Positions 1 through 8,795 of a stretch of DNA of 58,855 nt are shown in pieces. The notes beneath the pieces are model-generated. The model made no database searches. It saw only the letters and a program-made list of their open reading frames with translations, and was not told the origin of the DNA. Within the stretch, counting starts at the first letter, position 1. Every line of letters begins with the position of its first letter. Source of the stretch: Enterocloster aldenensis (GTDB taxonomy: Bacteria > Bacillota > Clostridia > Lachnospirales > Lachnospiraceae); the NCBI RefSeq assembly GCF_003434055.1, contig NZ_QVEX01000023.1, forward strand, positions 1 to 58,855, read 5' to 3'. The position numbers and the translations under genes were made by a program.

Positions 1-54
1 TAGATTATAAAAGCACAATGTAACTATGTCAAGGTACTAGCGGTTGGGAAATCC

Positions 55-1413
55 TTACCGATTGATATATTCCTTTACAACTGCATTGGCTTTCTCTACA
101 ATCCTGTGCTCATCCACACAGGCCAGCCGTCCATCCCTGACCACGATCCTGCCGTCCACCACCGTATAATCCACGCTGCCCTTAAGGCCAACGGTTGAGA
201 GCACGGACGCCGGGTCAAACTGGGCGCCAACCATCTCGATGCGTTCCATATCCACCAGGAAAAAGTCAGCTGCCATTCCCACTGCAATCTGCCCCAGTTC
301 ATCCCGACCAAGAATCCTGGCGCTTCCCCTGGTTGCCAGCTTAAGGATTTCATAGCCAGAAGGCGCCTTCTGGCTCCAGGTTAAGCGGTGCAAAAGATAA
401 GCCACCCGCATCTCTTCCAGCAGGTTGGAACCGTCATTGCTGGCGGAACCGTCCACGGCCAGCCCCGTGGGAACCCCCAGTTCCAGCATCCTTGGAATGG
501 ATGCAACGCCGGATGACAGCTTCATGTTGGAAACAGGGCAATGGGCAACCCCGGTTCCCGTGCTGGCAAGGAACTTTAACTCCTCGTCATTAAAATGGAT
601 TCCATGGGCATACCATACATCCGGTCCAATCCAGCCAAGGCTCTCCATATAAGCCAATGGCCGCATCCCAAAATGGGACACTGTAAACTGCTCCTCATCC
701 TTTGTCTCCGCCAGATGGGTGTGGAGCCGTACCTTAAGCTTCCTTGCCAGTACAGCGGACTCCCTGAGAAGTTCGCCAGTCACACTGAAGGGGGAACAGG
801 GAGCAAGGGCCACCTGGCGCATGGAATACCGGCTGCTGTCATGGTACTTCCTCACCGCTTCTTCCGAATCCCTTAATATCTCATCCACGGTCTGGACCAC
901 GGTGTCCGGAGGAAGCCCGCCGTCCTTCACGCTCAGGTCCATGCTTCCCCTGGTGGCGTGAAAACGCATGCCCAGGGCATCAGCCGCCCCAAACTGGGCG
1001 TCCAAAAGAGACATTCCCGTGTCCTTTGGGAACACATAGTGATGGTCCAGACAGGTGGTACACCCGGTTTTTAACAGTTCACCCATTCCTGTAAGCGAAC
1101 TGTAATAAACCACGTCCTCATCCACGTGTTTCCAAATCTCATATAAAGTTTTCAGCCATGGAAATAATTCCATGTTCTGTACCTGCGGTAAATTGCGGCT
1201 GAAGGTCTGATATAAATGATGGTGTGTATTGATAAGACCCGGATACATCACCATGTTAGATGCGTCAATCACATCCTCTGCTGTTTCTTCCACCGGGCCG
1301 ATTGCCTCAATCACTCCGTCCCGGATGAATACATCCACTCCGTCAAGCAGTCTGTCATTTGCGTCACATGTCACAAGATGCTTAACGTTTTTTACTAACA
1401 GGGTTCCTTTCAT
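55..1413 (-). CDS. Amidohydrolase, probable 8-oxoguanine deaminase (TRZ/ATZ family)
   Basis: A metal-dependent deaminase of the amidohydrolase superfamily, about 452 residues, the usual size. The N-terminal composite domain is followed by the metal motif PGLINTHHHLYQTF near residue 60. Further on come HTHLAET, the DHH segment after GCTTCLDHHYVFP, and the late aspartate in GLAVDGSASNDGSN, which together make the expected His/His/His/Asp metal site. The CLDHHYVFP and SASNDGSN segments are typical of the 8-oxoguanine deaminase / hydroxyatrazine hydrolase branch, so deamination of an oxidised purine or related heterocycle is the likely reaction. The exact substrate is inference. I chose the ATG at 1413 because a perfect AGGAGG lies just upstream; an upstream in-frame ATG at 1455 lacks one. 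The gene is transcribed away from the XRE/cupin regulator at 1781 and has its own promoter and a 250-nt leader. Confidence 0.82.
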   Translation of the reverse strand: MKGTLLVKNVKHLVTCDANDRLLDGVDVFIRDGVIEAIGPVEETAEDVIDASNMVMYPGLINTHHHLYQTFSRNLPQVQNMELFPWLKTLYEIWKHVDEDVVYYSSLTGMGELLKTGCTTCLDHHYVFPKDTGMSLLDAQFGAADALGMRFHATRGSMDLSVKDGGLPPDTVVQTVDEILRDSEEAVRKYHDSSRYSMRQVALAPCSPFSVTGELLRESAVLARKLKVRLHTHLAETKDEEQFTVSHFGMRPLAYMESLGWIGPDVWYAHGIHFNDEELKFLASTGTGVAHCPVSNMKLSSGVASIPRMLELGVPTGLAVDGSASNDGSNLLEEMRVAYLLHRLTWSQKAPSGYEILKLATRGSARILGRDELGQIAVGMAADFFLVDMERIEMVGAQFDPASVLSTVGLKGSVDYTVVDGRIVVRDGRLACVDEHRIVEKANAVVKEYINR

Positions 1414-1668
1414 ACTTACCTCCTGATGTAAATTTCTAAACAATCTTTGCTTCATAGACTATATGACTGGTATACTGCCGGCGGCACGGGTGTCCACGAT
1501 GCACCCTCATACACATGACGGTATATATGATACCGCCGGCGCAGCCCGGCAATCATACGCCTGACAGGCACCGTACTATGTCAATCAACGTAGTACTCGT
1601 ATGCCGCGTGGTCCCAGCTATGTTTTAAACAGCTATATAGATATGATTTTTCAAAGAACAATAGATAC
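1414..1668 (-). promoter_or_regulatory. Long structured 5' leader of the amidohydrolase gene (candidate riboswitch)
   Basis: Between the predicted start of transcription near 1668 and the ATG at 1413 lie about 255 nt rich in complementary segments. On the minus strand, CATACG pairs with CGTATG and encloses GTACTA/TAGTAC and GCC/GGC hairpins, a three-way junction. Downstream, the block GCCGGCGG (1533-1540 complement) can pair with an earlier GCCGG, can form CGGTAT-catat-ATACCG, or can pair with CCGCCGGC (1477-1484 complement). These pairings are mutually exclusive. No U-tract terminator is visible, so control would act on translation or some other step. The pairings are seen in the sequence; the regulatory role is inference and I recognise no known class. 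Confidence 0.4.
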
Positions 1669-1674
1669 TTTAAC

Positions 1675-1703
1675 AATATAACAATGATTGCCCTGAAAAT
1701 CAA
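1675..1703 (-). promoter_or_regulatory. Sigma-A-type promoter for the amidohydrolase gene
   Basis: On the minus strand TTGATT (1698-1703) and TATATT (1675-1680) are separated by exactly 17 bp. This places transcription start near 1668, upstream of the long leader. Confidence 0.6.
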
Positions 1704-1780
1704 TGTTAATATTATCACATATTGATGCAAATTTCTTGTACAATACTAACAGTTTTTGTTCTGCGGATTATCTATTTCCC

Positions 1781-2374
1781 CTATCCTGGAAAATGCAGGG
1801 TTCCCCACACAGGGGGCGTGATGGTGGAAAGCACCTCCACATAATCCGCGGTATCATTGATGCATGTATGGGGTAAGTCTTCCTCAATGATGGTTGTATC
1901 ACCTTGGTTGAGCACAATGGTCACATCACCTGCCACAACGGTCAGGGTTCCTTTCAGCACAAGGAGGGTCTCCTCGCTGTGATGGACAATGGGGATTTCC
2001 GTGTCCCTGGAACATGGCTCAAGGATGGCCTTAATCATCAGGGTTTTAGGCGAAAAATTCGGTGAAGGAAGCGGCGTCAGGAATTCATATTCCACGCTGC
2101 TTTTTTTAATGCGCACAGACAGCCTTTCTTCCCTGCGTATGGTCAGGTTATGTGCATTCTTATGGTCATCCATCAGCACATAGACAGGGACATCGAACTC
2201 CCTGGCAATCTTGCGCAGGGAAGACAGGGACGGCTCCGCCTCCTCCCGCTCCACCTGGGAAATGTATCCGATGGACAGTCCTGTGCGCTCTGACAGTTCC
2301 TTAATGGTAAGTTTCTTATTTTTACGGTATTCTCTGATATTCGTACCCAGCATATCCGGCTCCTTCTTTCTCAT
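1781..2374 (-). CDS. XRE-family transcriptional regulator with C-terminal cupin sensor
   Basis: A 197-residue cytoplasmic DNA-binding regulator. Residues about 10-65 form an HTH of the XRE/Cro-CI type (KELSERTGLSIGYISQVEREEAEPSLSSLRKIA, given here only as its signature region). Residues about 110-190 form a cupin barrel with the HHSEETLLVLKG and GDTTIIEEDLPH segments. Regulators of this layout usually sense a small ligand through the cupin and control adjacent catabolic genes. It lies between the amidohydrolase and the divergent epimerase/DUF819/hydrolase operon, so either could be its target. ATG at 2374 has AGAGG at suitable distance; a second in-frame ATG (MLGTN) is possible. Function is family-level knowledge; target is inference. 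Confidence 0.85.
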   Translation of the reverse strand: MRKKEPDMLGTNIREYRKNKKLTIKELSERTGLSIGYISQVEREEAEPSLSSLRKIAREFDVPVYVLMDDHKNAHNLTIRREERLSVRIKKSSVEYEFLTPLPSPNFSPKTLMIKAILEPCSRDTEIPIVHHSEETLLVLKGTLTVVAGDVTIVLNQGDTTIIEEDLPHTCINDTADYVEVLSTITPPVWGTLHFPG

Positions 2375-2472
2375 TATCCTCTATTTTAACGGATCTTCTG
2401 CACTTGCGCAAGAATATTCATGGCGGTTTTTGATTTTTCATGTATGTTTTGGCGTATTTCAACTGGAAACAG

Positions 2473-2501
2473 TTGACCCATTTTTCAACCTATAGTAAAA
2501 T
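2473..2501 (+). promoter_or_regulatory. Sigma-A-type promoter of the epimerase operon
   Basis: TTGACC (2473-2478) and TAAAAT (2496-2501) are 17 bp apart, 55 bp upstream of the epimerase start. Confidence 0.6.
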
Positions 2502-2555
2502 TATAAGAAAATATTTTAGTTTTTTATGATATAACCATAATTCAGGAGGATAAAG

Positions 2556-3626
2556 ATGAAGATTACAGGTATGAAAATCGAGAAAGTGCAGATTCCCTTA
2601 AAAGAACCTGTGAAAGTAGCATTTGCAACGGTCAGCTATCTGGAAAGCGTGCTGGTCCAGGTAACTGTGGACGAAGGCCTGGTGGGATATGGCGAAGCCT
2701 CCCCATTTGCCCCGGTCACCGGTGAGACCGTGGACGGTGTCATTGCCGTGCTGGAGCTGTTCAGGCAAGGACTGATGGGAATGAATCCCATGGATATCGA
2801 AGCCGTACACGCAATGATGGATGGCCTGATTGTTGGAAATGGCGCTGCAAAATGTGCCGTGGACCTGGCCATGTACGATCTGATGGGAAAGGCCCTGGGA
2901 CAGCCGGTATACAAACTCCTGGGCGGTTACAGCAATATGATACAGAACGACATAACCATCGGCATCAGCACGCCGGAAGCCATGGCGGCCGAGGCCCGCA
3001 GGCTGGTGACGGAGGAAGGCTGGCATATTCTGAAAATCAAGGCCGGCATTGACTATAAAGAGGATATCCGCACCATGAAGCTGATCCGGGAGGCAGTGGG
3101 CATGGATGTCCGCCTGCGGGTGGATGCCAATCAGGGTTACCGTGTATCCGATGCAATCTGCGCCCTTGAAGGATTCAAGGAATACGGAATAGAGGCAGTG
3201 GAACAGTGCCTGCCCCACTGGGATATGGAAGGGTCGGCATTCATCCGCAGGAAGATCAATGGAATCCAGATCATGCTGGATGAATCCATCCATGAGCCTG
3301 TGGACGCTGCCAGGGCCTGCCGCCTTCAGGCCGCCGACATACTCAACATCAAGCTGATGAAATGCGGAGGCCTGTATCCGGCTGCCAAGATCAATGCCAT
3401 TGCCGAGGCAAACGGGGTCACCTGCATGGTGGGCTGCATGCTTGAGACAAAACTGGCCATAACTGCCGGGCTGAGCCTGGTGGCTGCCAAGAAAAACGTG
3501 ACCGAAGCAGACTGCGACAGTTTCCTGTACTACAGTGCAAATCCGGTGGAAGGCGGCTTTGTCCGGGACAAAGATACTTTCACACTGCTTGATGAGCCTG
3601 GATTTGGCGTAACCCTTAACCTGTAG
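2556..3626 (+). CDS. Enolase-superfamily enzyme, probable dipeptide epimerase
   Basis: A 356-residue enzyme of the mandelate racemase / muconate cycloisomerase group. The catalytic set is visible: KIKAG with the first lysine pair near residue 165, DANQGY (first metal Asp), EQCLPHWD (Glu), DES (third metal ligand) and NIKLMKCGG with the opposite lysine. Near the C terminus ADCDSF supplies the D-x-D pair that in L-Ala-D/L-Glu epimerases binds the substrate ammonium group, so a dipeptide epimerase is the best reading; a cycloisomerase or succinylbenzoate synthase is less likely. It starts an operon with a DUF819 membrane protein and a CocE/S15-type hydrolase, a context fitting salvage of peptidoglycan or diet peptides. 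AGGAGG lies 7 nt before ATG. Confidence 0.8.
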   Translation: MKITGMKIEKVQIPLKEPVKVAFATVSYLESVLVQVTVDEGLVGYGEASPFAPVTGETVDGVIAVLELFRQGLMGMNPMDIEAVHAMMDGLIVGNGAAKCAVDLAMYDLMGKALGQPVYKLLGGYSNMIQNDITIGISTPEAMAAEARRLVTEEGWHILKIKAGIDYKEDIRTMKLIREAVGMDVRLRVDANQGYRVSDAICALEGFKEYGIEAVEQCLPHWDMEGSAFIRRKINGIQIMLDESIHEPVDAARACRLQAADILNIKLMKCGGLYPAAKINAIAEANGVTCMVGCMLETKLAITAGLSLVAAKKNVTEADCDSFLYYSANPVEGGFVRDKDTFTLLDEPGFGVTLNL

Positions 3627-3676
3627 GATCCGGGAAATGAAATGCCGGTATAGCAAATAACGAAAGAGGTACAATT

Positions 3677-4843
3677 ATGCAATTCCCCATGTTCCAGACA
3701 ACTGATGAATTATTGACAGTAATCTTAGTAATAGTGGCATTTTCCCTGTGGGTACAGCGGTTCAGGGTATTCAAATATGTGGGTCCGGCCCTAACGGTCA
3801 TCCTGATTGGCCTGACGCTGGTAAACCTGCGCATTGTACCAGGTTACCAGGATGTATACGGTGTTGTGATAACATACTGTGTCCCCATGTCCATTTCCAT
3901 ATATCTGCTGAATATCAACCTTAAGGAACTGGCAAAACTTTCAGGCAAAGCCCTGGTGGCACTGGTATGCGCCGTATTCAGCGTCTGCCTGGTGGCCACG
4001 GCCTTCGGCGTTGTATTTGGCAGCAGGATGTTTGAGGGCTGGAAAATCGCCGGCATGTTCGTGGGGACCTATACTGGCGGCAGTGCCAATCTCACCGCCA
4101 TTGCAGTTGGCCTTAACGCTGCCAATGAAACCATTGCTGCTGCCAACGCAGCGGATTATGTCATCGGCATGCCCACCCTGTTCCTGATGTTCGCGGCCCC
4201 GGCCCTGTTCCAGAATGTAAAATTCCTGAAAAAGTTCTGGCCTTACCACCTGTCTGATGAGGAACGCATTGGCGATAATGAAGAACCCGTACTCATGGCC
4301 GAACAGAAATGGAGTATCCAGGATATTGCATGTCTTCTGGCAGTCTCGGTTACCGTTGTCACCATTTCCACCAAACTGGCATCCTTCCTGCCCCCGGACT
4401 TTGCCAGCGCGGGCAGAATCCTCCTGATATCCACCATCTCCATTGCAGCCGCACAGATACCGGCTGTGGGAAGGCTGAGAGGGAATTTGAACCTTGGCCT
4501 GTTCTTTGGCCTTATGTATCTGACCATTATAGGTTTCAGCGTGGACCTGGCTTCCTTCTTCGGTTCCACCATGACCATTACCCTTTTCTGCTTCTGTGTC
4601 ATCGTGGGAAGCATCGGGCTCCACCTGTTCCTTTCCAGGATGTTCAAGGTCCCGTATGAGTATGTGATCCTTGGCATTACCGGAGCCATTGCAGACGGAA
4701 CCACCGCATCCCTGGTGGCATCCAGCGCCAGATGGAACCGCCTGGTCAGCGTGGGATTGCTCATGGGGGTTCTTGGCGGTGTCTGCGGAAATTATGTAGG
4801 TATCATGGTTGCTTATCTGATCCGGTTCATCATCGGCGCGTAA
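3677..4843 (+). CDS. DUF819 family polytopic membrane protein (YjcL-like)
   Basis: A 388-residue integral membrane protein with about ten hydrophobic segments and few soluble loops. A central hydrophilic stretch near residues 185-210 (LSDEERIGDNEEPVLMAEQK) separates two halves. GTYTGGSANLTAIAVGLN and the later ITGAIADGTTASLVAS repeat a Gly/Ser/Thr-rich pattern, suggesting an inverted-repeat transporter fold. The family is DUF819, of unproven function. Its place between a dipeptide epimerase and a peptidase-like hydrolase suggests that it moves the peptide or product they act on, which is inference. It follows the epimerase by 50 bp with GAAAGAGG as ribosome binding site. Confidence 0.75.
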   Translation: MQFPMFQTTDELLTVILVIVAFSLWVQRFRVFKYVGPALTVILIGLTLVNLRIVPGYQDVYGVVITYCVPMSISIYLLNINLKELAKLSGKALVALVCAVFSVCLVATAFGVVFGSRMFEGWKIAGMFVGTYTGGSANLTAIAVGLNAANETIAAANAADYVIGMPTLFLMFAAPALFQNVKFLKKFWPYHLSDEERIGDNEEPVLMAEQKWSIQDIACLLAVSVTVVTISTKLASFLPPDFASAGRILLISTISIAAAQIPAVGRLRGNLNLGLFFGLMYLTIIGFSVDLASFFGSTMTITLFCFCVIVGSIGLHLFLSRMFKVPYEYVILGITGAIADGTTASLVASSARWNRLVSVGLLMGVLGGVCGNYVGIMVAYLIRFIIGA

Positions 4844-4854
4844 GGAGTGTGCAT

Positions 4855-6993
4855 ATGGAGCAATGGAATTTTTATCTTTCCGGAATATTATATGGAGTAT
4901 TGGAAAAAAGAAACAGCCGCGTCTATCACCGGCCCCTGGATGTCTATACCGGCCGGCTGGAGGACTGGCAGGAACTTAAAAGCGGGGATGGCTGGTACAG
5001 GGAGCTGGGTAAGATGGATGTCCTGGAAGCGCTTCTCGGCCTGGAGGACTATGAGTCCGGGGTGCGGGGATGCGCTGGCGGCACAGATGGCTGTAAGCGG
5101 TTCATGACCCCGCGGGGTGAACTATATGAAAAAAAAGATACGGATGCATATGTACAGCGTAATATAAAATTCCCAAAAGACTTGATACTTGAATCCGGAA
5201 CCATCGCTGCTTTCGTAACCCCCTACCGCGACCAATGCGCGGTGCTGGTAAGGGACGGACTGGAGGACAGGACCATCCTTAAACAGTGGGCAGACATGAA
5301 CCAATCACCCCTATATGCGGTAAAACCACCAATAACGGTCATGATTCCCATGCGGGACCAAGTCCGTCTGGCGGCAGACATCTATCTGCCTGCACCAGCC
5401 GCAACAGCAGGAAACAGTGGGAATCCGGCACCTGAGAAGATGCCCGAAAGAATCCCGGCAGTATTAATCCGCACCCCCTACGGAAAAAGCGCCGGGGCAT
5501 CCTCTTATTTCCGTTTCGTGCAGCGCGGTTATGCCGTGATAATCCAGGATGTGAGGGGGCGGGAGGACAGTGAGGGCGAATGGCTTCCCATGTATTATGA
5601 AGTGGAGGACGGCGACGATACCCTGACCTGGATTGGAGCCCAGACCTGGAGCGACGGAAATGTGGGAATGACCGGAGGCTCTTATCTTGGATATGTCCAG
5701 TGGGCCGCGGCAGCCAGCGGGAACCCACATTTAAAGGCCATGCTCAGCAATGTCTGTGCCGGAAGCCCGTTCATCGATGTCCCACGAAGGGGAGGCTGCT
5801 TTAATTCAGGCATGCTGGCCTGGGCCTTCATGGTTTCGGGCCAGCGCGCCAATCCCCTGCTGATGGCCCGGGAGGACTGGGATGAGGTCCTCAATATCCG
5901 CCCCCTGGAGGAACTGGCGCCAAAAGCCCTGGGATACGATATACCGTTTCTGAAAAAATGGTTTCAGCACATGGACTATGATGAACTGTGGCAGCGCGGG
6001 AACTGGAAGGAGCGCACCAAATCCCACCGTGTACCGGCCCTGATCATGTCCGGATGGTTTGATGATAATGGGATGGGAACAACTGAGGCACTGGATTTGT
6101 ACCATGATTACCATGAGAAAAAGGTAATCCTGGGCCCCTGGATGCACTCCGGCAATGCCAGCTACGATATCCACGGCTTCTCCCTCGGAAACAACGCGCT
6201 GCGCTATGATATGGACCTGATATGCCTGTCCTGGCTGGAACATTACCTGAGGGGTGTGGAAAATGGAATTAACCGCACACCAGCCGTGGAGTATTACACC
6301 ATGGGCACCAACCAGTGGAAAACCGCAGAGAACTGGCCTGTTCCCGGTACACAGGAACTAAGCCTGTATCTGGACGGCAATCATGAAAATGCCGGTACAG
6401 AAAACAAAGGCCGCCTGTCCCCGGACGCGCCCTCTGCCTCTTCCCTGGATTCCTATGTCTACGACCCGAAAAACCCGGCAGTCCATCTGGTTGACATGTC
6501 AGAAAACGAACTGGAGGTGCCAGGCGATTATACGGCCGAAGAACAGCGCCCTGACATACTGTGCTATTCCACTGACCTATTATCCCAGGACCTGACCATA
6601 ACAGGAGATGCCTGGGCTGAGCTTTACATTTCATCTGACTGCGTGGATACGGACCTTGTGGTGCGCATCACGGATGTGGATGAGGACGGCCGTTCCATGA
6701 AACTGGCCGATGGCGTCATCAGCGTACGCTACCGCAACCAGTTCCAATTTCCTGAGTTCATGGAACCCGGAACCATTTATCCGGTCCGTATCCAAACCAC
6801 CAAACTATCACACACGTTTTTAAAAGGACACCGGCTCCGGGTTACCATAACCTCCAGCGCCAGCAATTTCATCTTTCCCAACCGGAATACGAAGGATGGG
6901 TTTAACAGCGTGGAAATGCGGGTTGCACACAACTGTATCCACAGGGGCGGGGAGCATGCATCACGGGTGGTTTTTATGCAGGAACAGGAATAG
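4855..6993 (+). CDS. CocE/NonD family (peptidase S15-like) serine hydrolase
   Basis: About 712 residues. After a roughly 130-residue N-terminal extension comes an alpha/beta-hydrolase domain with IRTPYGK, the nucleophile elbow GMTGGSYLGYVQ (serine in GGSYLG), DVRGREDSEGEW, and a late HSGN segment after LGPWM that could hold the catalytic histidine. The C-terminal third is a jelly-roll beta domain (PGDYTAEEQRPDILCYST, DTDLVVRITDVDEDGRS) typical of X-Pro dipeptidyl-peptidase/CocE proteins. It should cleave an ester or amide, perhaps an N-acyl or prolyl peptide. An open frame extends back into the DUF819 gene, but the real start is the ATG at 4855, because the stop codon of DUF819 overlaps its ribosome binding site (TAAGGAG). 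No signal peptide is seen, so it is probably cytoplasmic. Confidence 0.8.
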   Translation: MEQWNFYLSGILYGVLEKRNSRVYHRPLDVYTGRLEDWQELKSGDGWYRELGKMDVLEALLGLEDYESGVRGCAGGTDGCKRFMTPRGELYEKKDTDAYVQRNIKFPKDLILESGTIAAFVTPYRDQCAVLVRDGLEDRTILKQWADMNQSPLYAVKPPITVMIPMRDQVRLAADIYLPAPAATAGNSGNPAPEKMPERIPAVLIRTPYGKSAGASSYFRFVQRGYAVIIQDVRGREDSEGEWLPMYYEVEDGDDTLTWIGAQTWSDGNVGMTGGSYLGYVQWAAAASGNPHLKAMLSNVCAGSPFIDVPRRGGCFNSGMLAWAFMVSGQRANPLLMAREDWDEVLNIRPLEELAPKALGYDIPFLKKWFQHMDYDELWQRGNWKERTKSHRVPALIMSGWFDDNGMGTTEALDLYHDYHEKKVILGPWMHSGNASYDIHGFSLGNNALRYDMDLICLSWLEHYLRGVENGINRTPAVEYYTMGTNQWKTAENWPVPGTQELSLYLDGNHENAGTENKGRLSPDAPSASSLDSYVYDPKNPAVHLVDMSENELEVPGDYTAEEQRPDILCYSTDLLSQDLTITGDAWAELYISSDCVDTDLVVRITDVDEDGRSMKLADGVISVRYRNQFQFPEFMEPGTIYPVRIQTTKLSHTFLKGHRLRVTITSSASNFIFPNRNTKDGFNSVEMRVAHNCIHRGGEHASRVVFMQEQE

Positions 6994-7046
6994 GATCTGT
7001 TTTTGCCCATTGCCTTTGACTCTTTGACTGGCAGGTGTAAACCCGG

Positions 7047-7081
7047 AAAGGATGGAGGGATTTAGCAATCCTCCATCCTTT
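7047..7081 (+). terminator. Rho-independent terminator after the CocE-type gene
   Basis: A perfect 12-bp stem (AAAGGATGGAGG at 7047-7058 with CCTCCATCCTTT at 7070-7081) and an 11-nt loop close the epimerase operon. The tail is only moderately T-rich. Confidence 0.7.
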
Positions 7082-7222
7082 CTGCTTTCCTGGGGAAAGG
7101 AATCCAATACACCTTGCATCTTTTCTTTGCTGATATCATGATACACCATGATTGGCATCAATTTAAGTCTGACCCTTGTTTTTACACCGGAAATGGTATT
7201 GTCCGTTTGACTATCTGACTAT

Positions 7223-8209
7223 TTACTGTATCCAGGCCCCGTCGTCCCCCACATAATACCCATCCGGCGTTGTGGCATTATAATACATTGCTCCGTCCTC
7301 CCCACAATAATACCACCTGCCGTTCCATGGAATCCATCCAGTCACCATATATCCGGCCGCATTGAAGAAATACCATCTGTCATTGATATACTGCCAGTTA
7401 TTAGTTGTATAGCTTTTATCCGCATTGCAGTACCACCAGCCAACATCATCCCTAAGCCATGCGCCGCTGTAGCCCTGGGCCGCTGAGCCGTAGGTCTTTC
7501 TGTCAGCGCTCAGTTCATCGGCTTCCTCGGAAGATACATACCAGGAATCAGATTCTTCCCAACTTCCCTTATCAGACGAATTATACACGGCGCGGACCTT
7601 GAACATATAATCCCCGCTTCTGGTTATGTATCCAGCAAAATCATAGCTTGTATCTGATGTGGTGATGACAGATGTTACAGAACTGTCATTGCGGTACAGA
7701 CGCACCTCATATTTCCTGGCGTCCCCGCTGTCCTCCCACATTGCCATGCCATCTGATTCATCCCATTCCAGACCATATACATCCAGATTGCGGTCACTGC
7801 TGCCCTCATCCAGCGCATCCAATGTTATATTGACAATCAGTGTGCTGGATTTCCTTGTAACAGAAGTAACATTTCCATCTGCCCCGCTTAAATCCACATC
7901 GCTTTTTGAAAAGCCGGATGGAAAATAATAATCATCCTCTGCTTCCAGCGTAACCTTGAGTTTTGGTTTGTCATTCTCATCCCATTCATTCTTAGGCTCA
8001 TTGGTCACTTCCACATCATCCACCGTGTATCTGCTGGAATCAGAGGTCACATCCACATCACTGGAACTGTCACCTGCCTCAATATCAGATTCCACCCACA
8101 GGGATACACTGTTAATCTCTGTACGTGAAGCCGCCGCCGCTGTACCGCACATGATTACTGCCAATCCAGTTGCCATCCATATGGCTGCCAATTGTCTCGT
8201 TCTTCCCAT
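7223..8209 (-). CDS. Secreted protein with C-terminal cell-wall-binding (choline-binding-like) repeats
   Basis: A 328-residue exported protein. The N terminus has a signal peptide (MGRTRQ, then a hydrophobic core ending CGTAAAA). The middle is acidic and beta-rich, with short KWD/YEVRLYRNDSSV-like segments resembling a fibronectin-type fold near residues 140-215. The last 80 residues hold aromatic repeats (GWWYCNADKSYTTNNWQYIN, RWYFFNAAGYMVTGWI, RWYYCGEDGAMYYN) of the cell-wall-binding repeat family, ending TTPDGYYVGDDGAWIQ. It probably sits in the cell wall; its role is unknown. AAGGAGAGG precedes the ATG. A nearly identical tail plan occurs in the carboxypeptidase at 17927. Confidence 0.8.
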   Translation of the reverse strand: MGRTRQLAAIWMATGLAVIMCGTAAAASRTEINSVSLWVESDIEAGDSSSDVDVTSDSSRYTVDDVEVTNEPKNEWDENDKPKLKVTLEAEDDYYFPSGFSKSDVDLSGADGNVTSVTRKSSTLIVNITLDALDEGSSDRNLDVYGLEWDESDGMAMWEDSGDARKYEVRLYRNDSSVTSVITTSDTSYDFAGYITRSGDYMFKVRAVYNSSDKGSWEESDSWYVSSEEADELSADRKTYGSAAQGYSGAWLRDDVGWWYCNADKSYTTNNWQYINDRWYFFNAAGYMVTGWIPWNGRWYYCGEDGAMYYNATTPDGYYVGDDGAWIQ

Positions 8210-8480
8210 ATTCCCCTCTCCTTTGGAACAATCTGCCTGCAGTTGCCGATTGTGATTACCTGTCCATCACAATACCTGACTCCTATAGATATAATTATAA
8301 TGGAAAATTTGGGAAATGACAGCCCTTTTATTTTACTTCATGTTCTTTTATTTTAATATCTGTTTGTTACAATTGTTCTAAGCGAATACCAGCTTTCATC
8401 TATACTTATTCCGCCCCACTTCCCACATTCGCTGCCCTGATACCGGATTTTGCCTGCCGGGCATCCTGGTAGCGGGAATA

Positions 8481-8783
8481 TTTCTAATACGCACAGCCCT
8501 TGCAGGCTGTGACCATTAGCCTAGCAGCGAATCGGAAGCCTTGTACATTTCAATCCACACAGCCCTCTCAGGCTGTGACTACCATCGGAATATCCGCCAA
8601 TCCGGTTATCGAGATTTCAATCCACACAGCCCTCGCAGGCTGTGACGCCATCGTCAGGTGACCCTGCCTGCTTATCCTGGGGATTTCAATCCACACAGCC
8701 CTCGCAGGCTGTGACGGTGTGATGCCACAGGCTATGCCAATCGATGTAGTATTTCAATCCACACAGCCCTCGCAGGCTGTGAC
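8481..8783 (-). CRISPR. Leader-distal part of a type I-C-like CRISPR array (5 repeats)
   Basis: Five 33-nt repeats begin at 8481, 8547, 8614, 8683 and 8751, with spacers of 33-36 nt. On the plus strand the repeat starts ATTTCAATCCACACAGCC and ends CTGTGAC; read on the minus strand it ends GTGGATTGAAAT, the 3' tag typical of type I-C repeats. The first copy (8481-8513) is strongly degenerate and the second has one change, as expected for the end away from the leader. Transcription is therefore from right to left. This segment is cut off from the rest by the IS at 8796. Confidence 0.95.
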
Positions 8784-8795
8784 TTTATATTATGA

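Noticed and set aside
2598..3674. A 358-codon open frame opposite the epimerase gene
   Set aside because: Its sequence is a mirror of the strongly conserved epimerase frame, has no ribosome binding site and fits no family.
8784..8795. Target-site duplication directly at the IS ends
   Set aside because: Bases next to the two inverted repeats differ; only an offset TTATATTA is shared, and using it gives a spacer shorter than the others.
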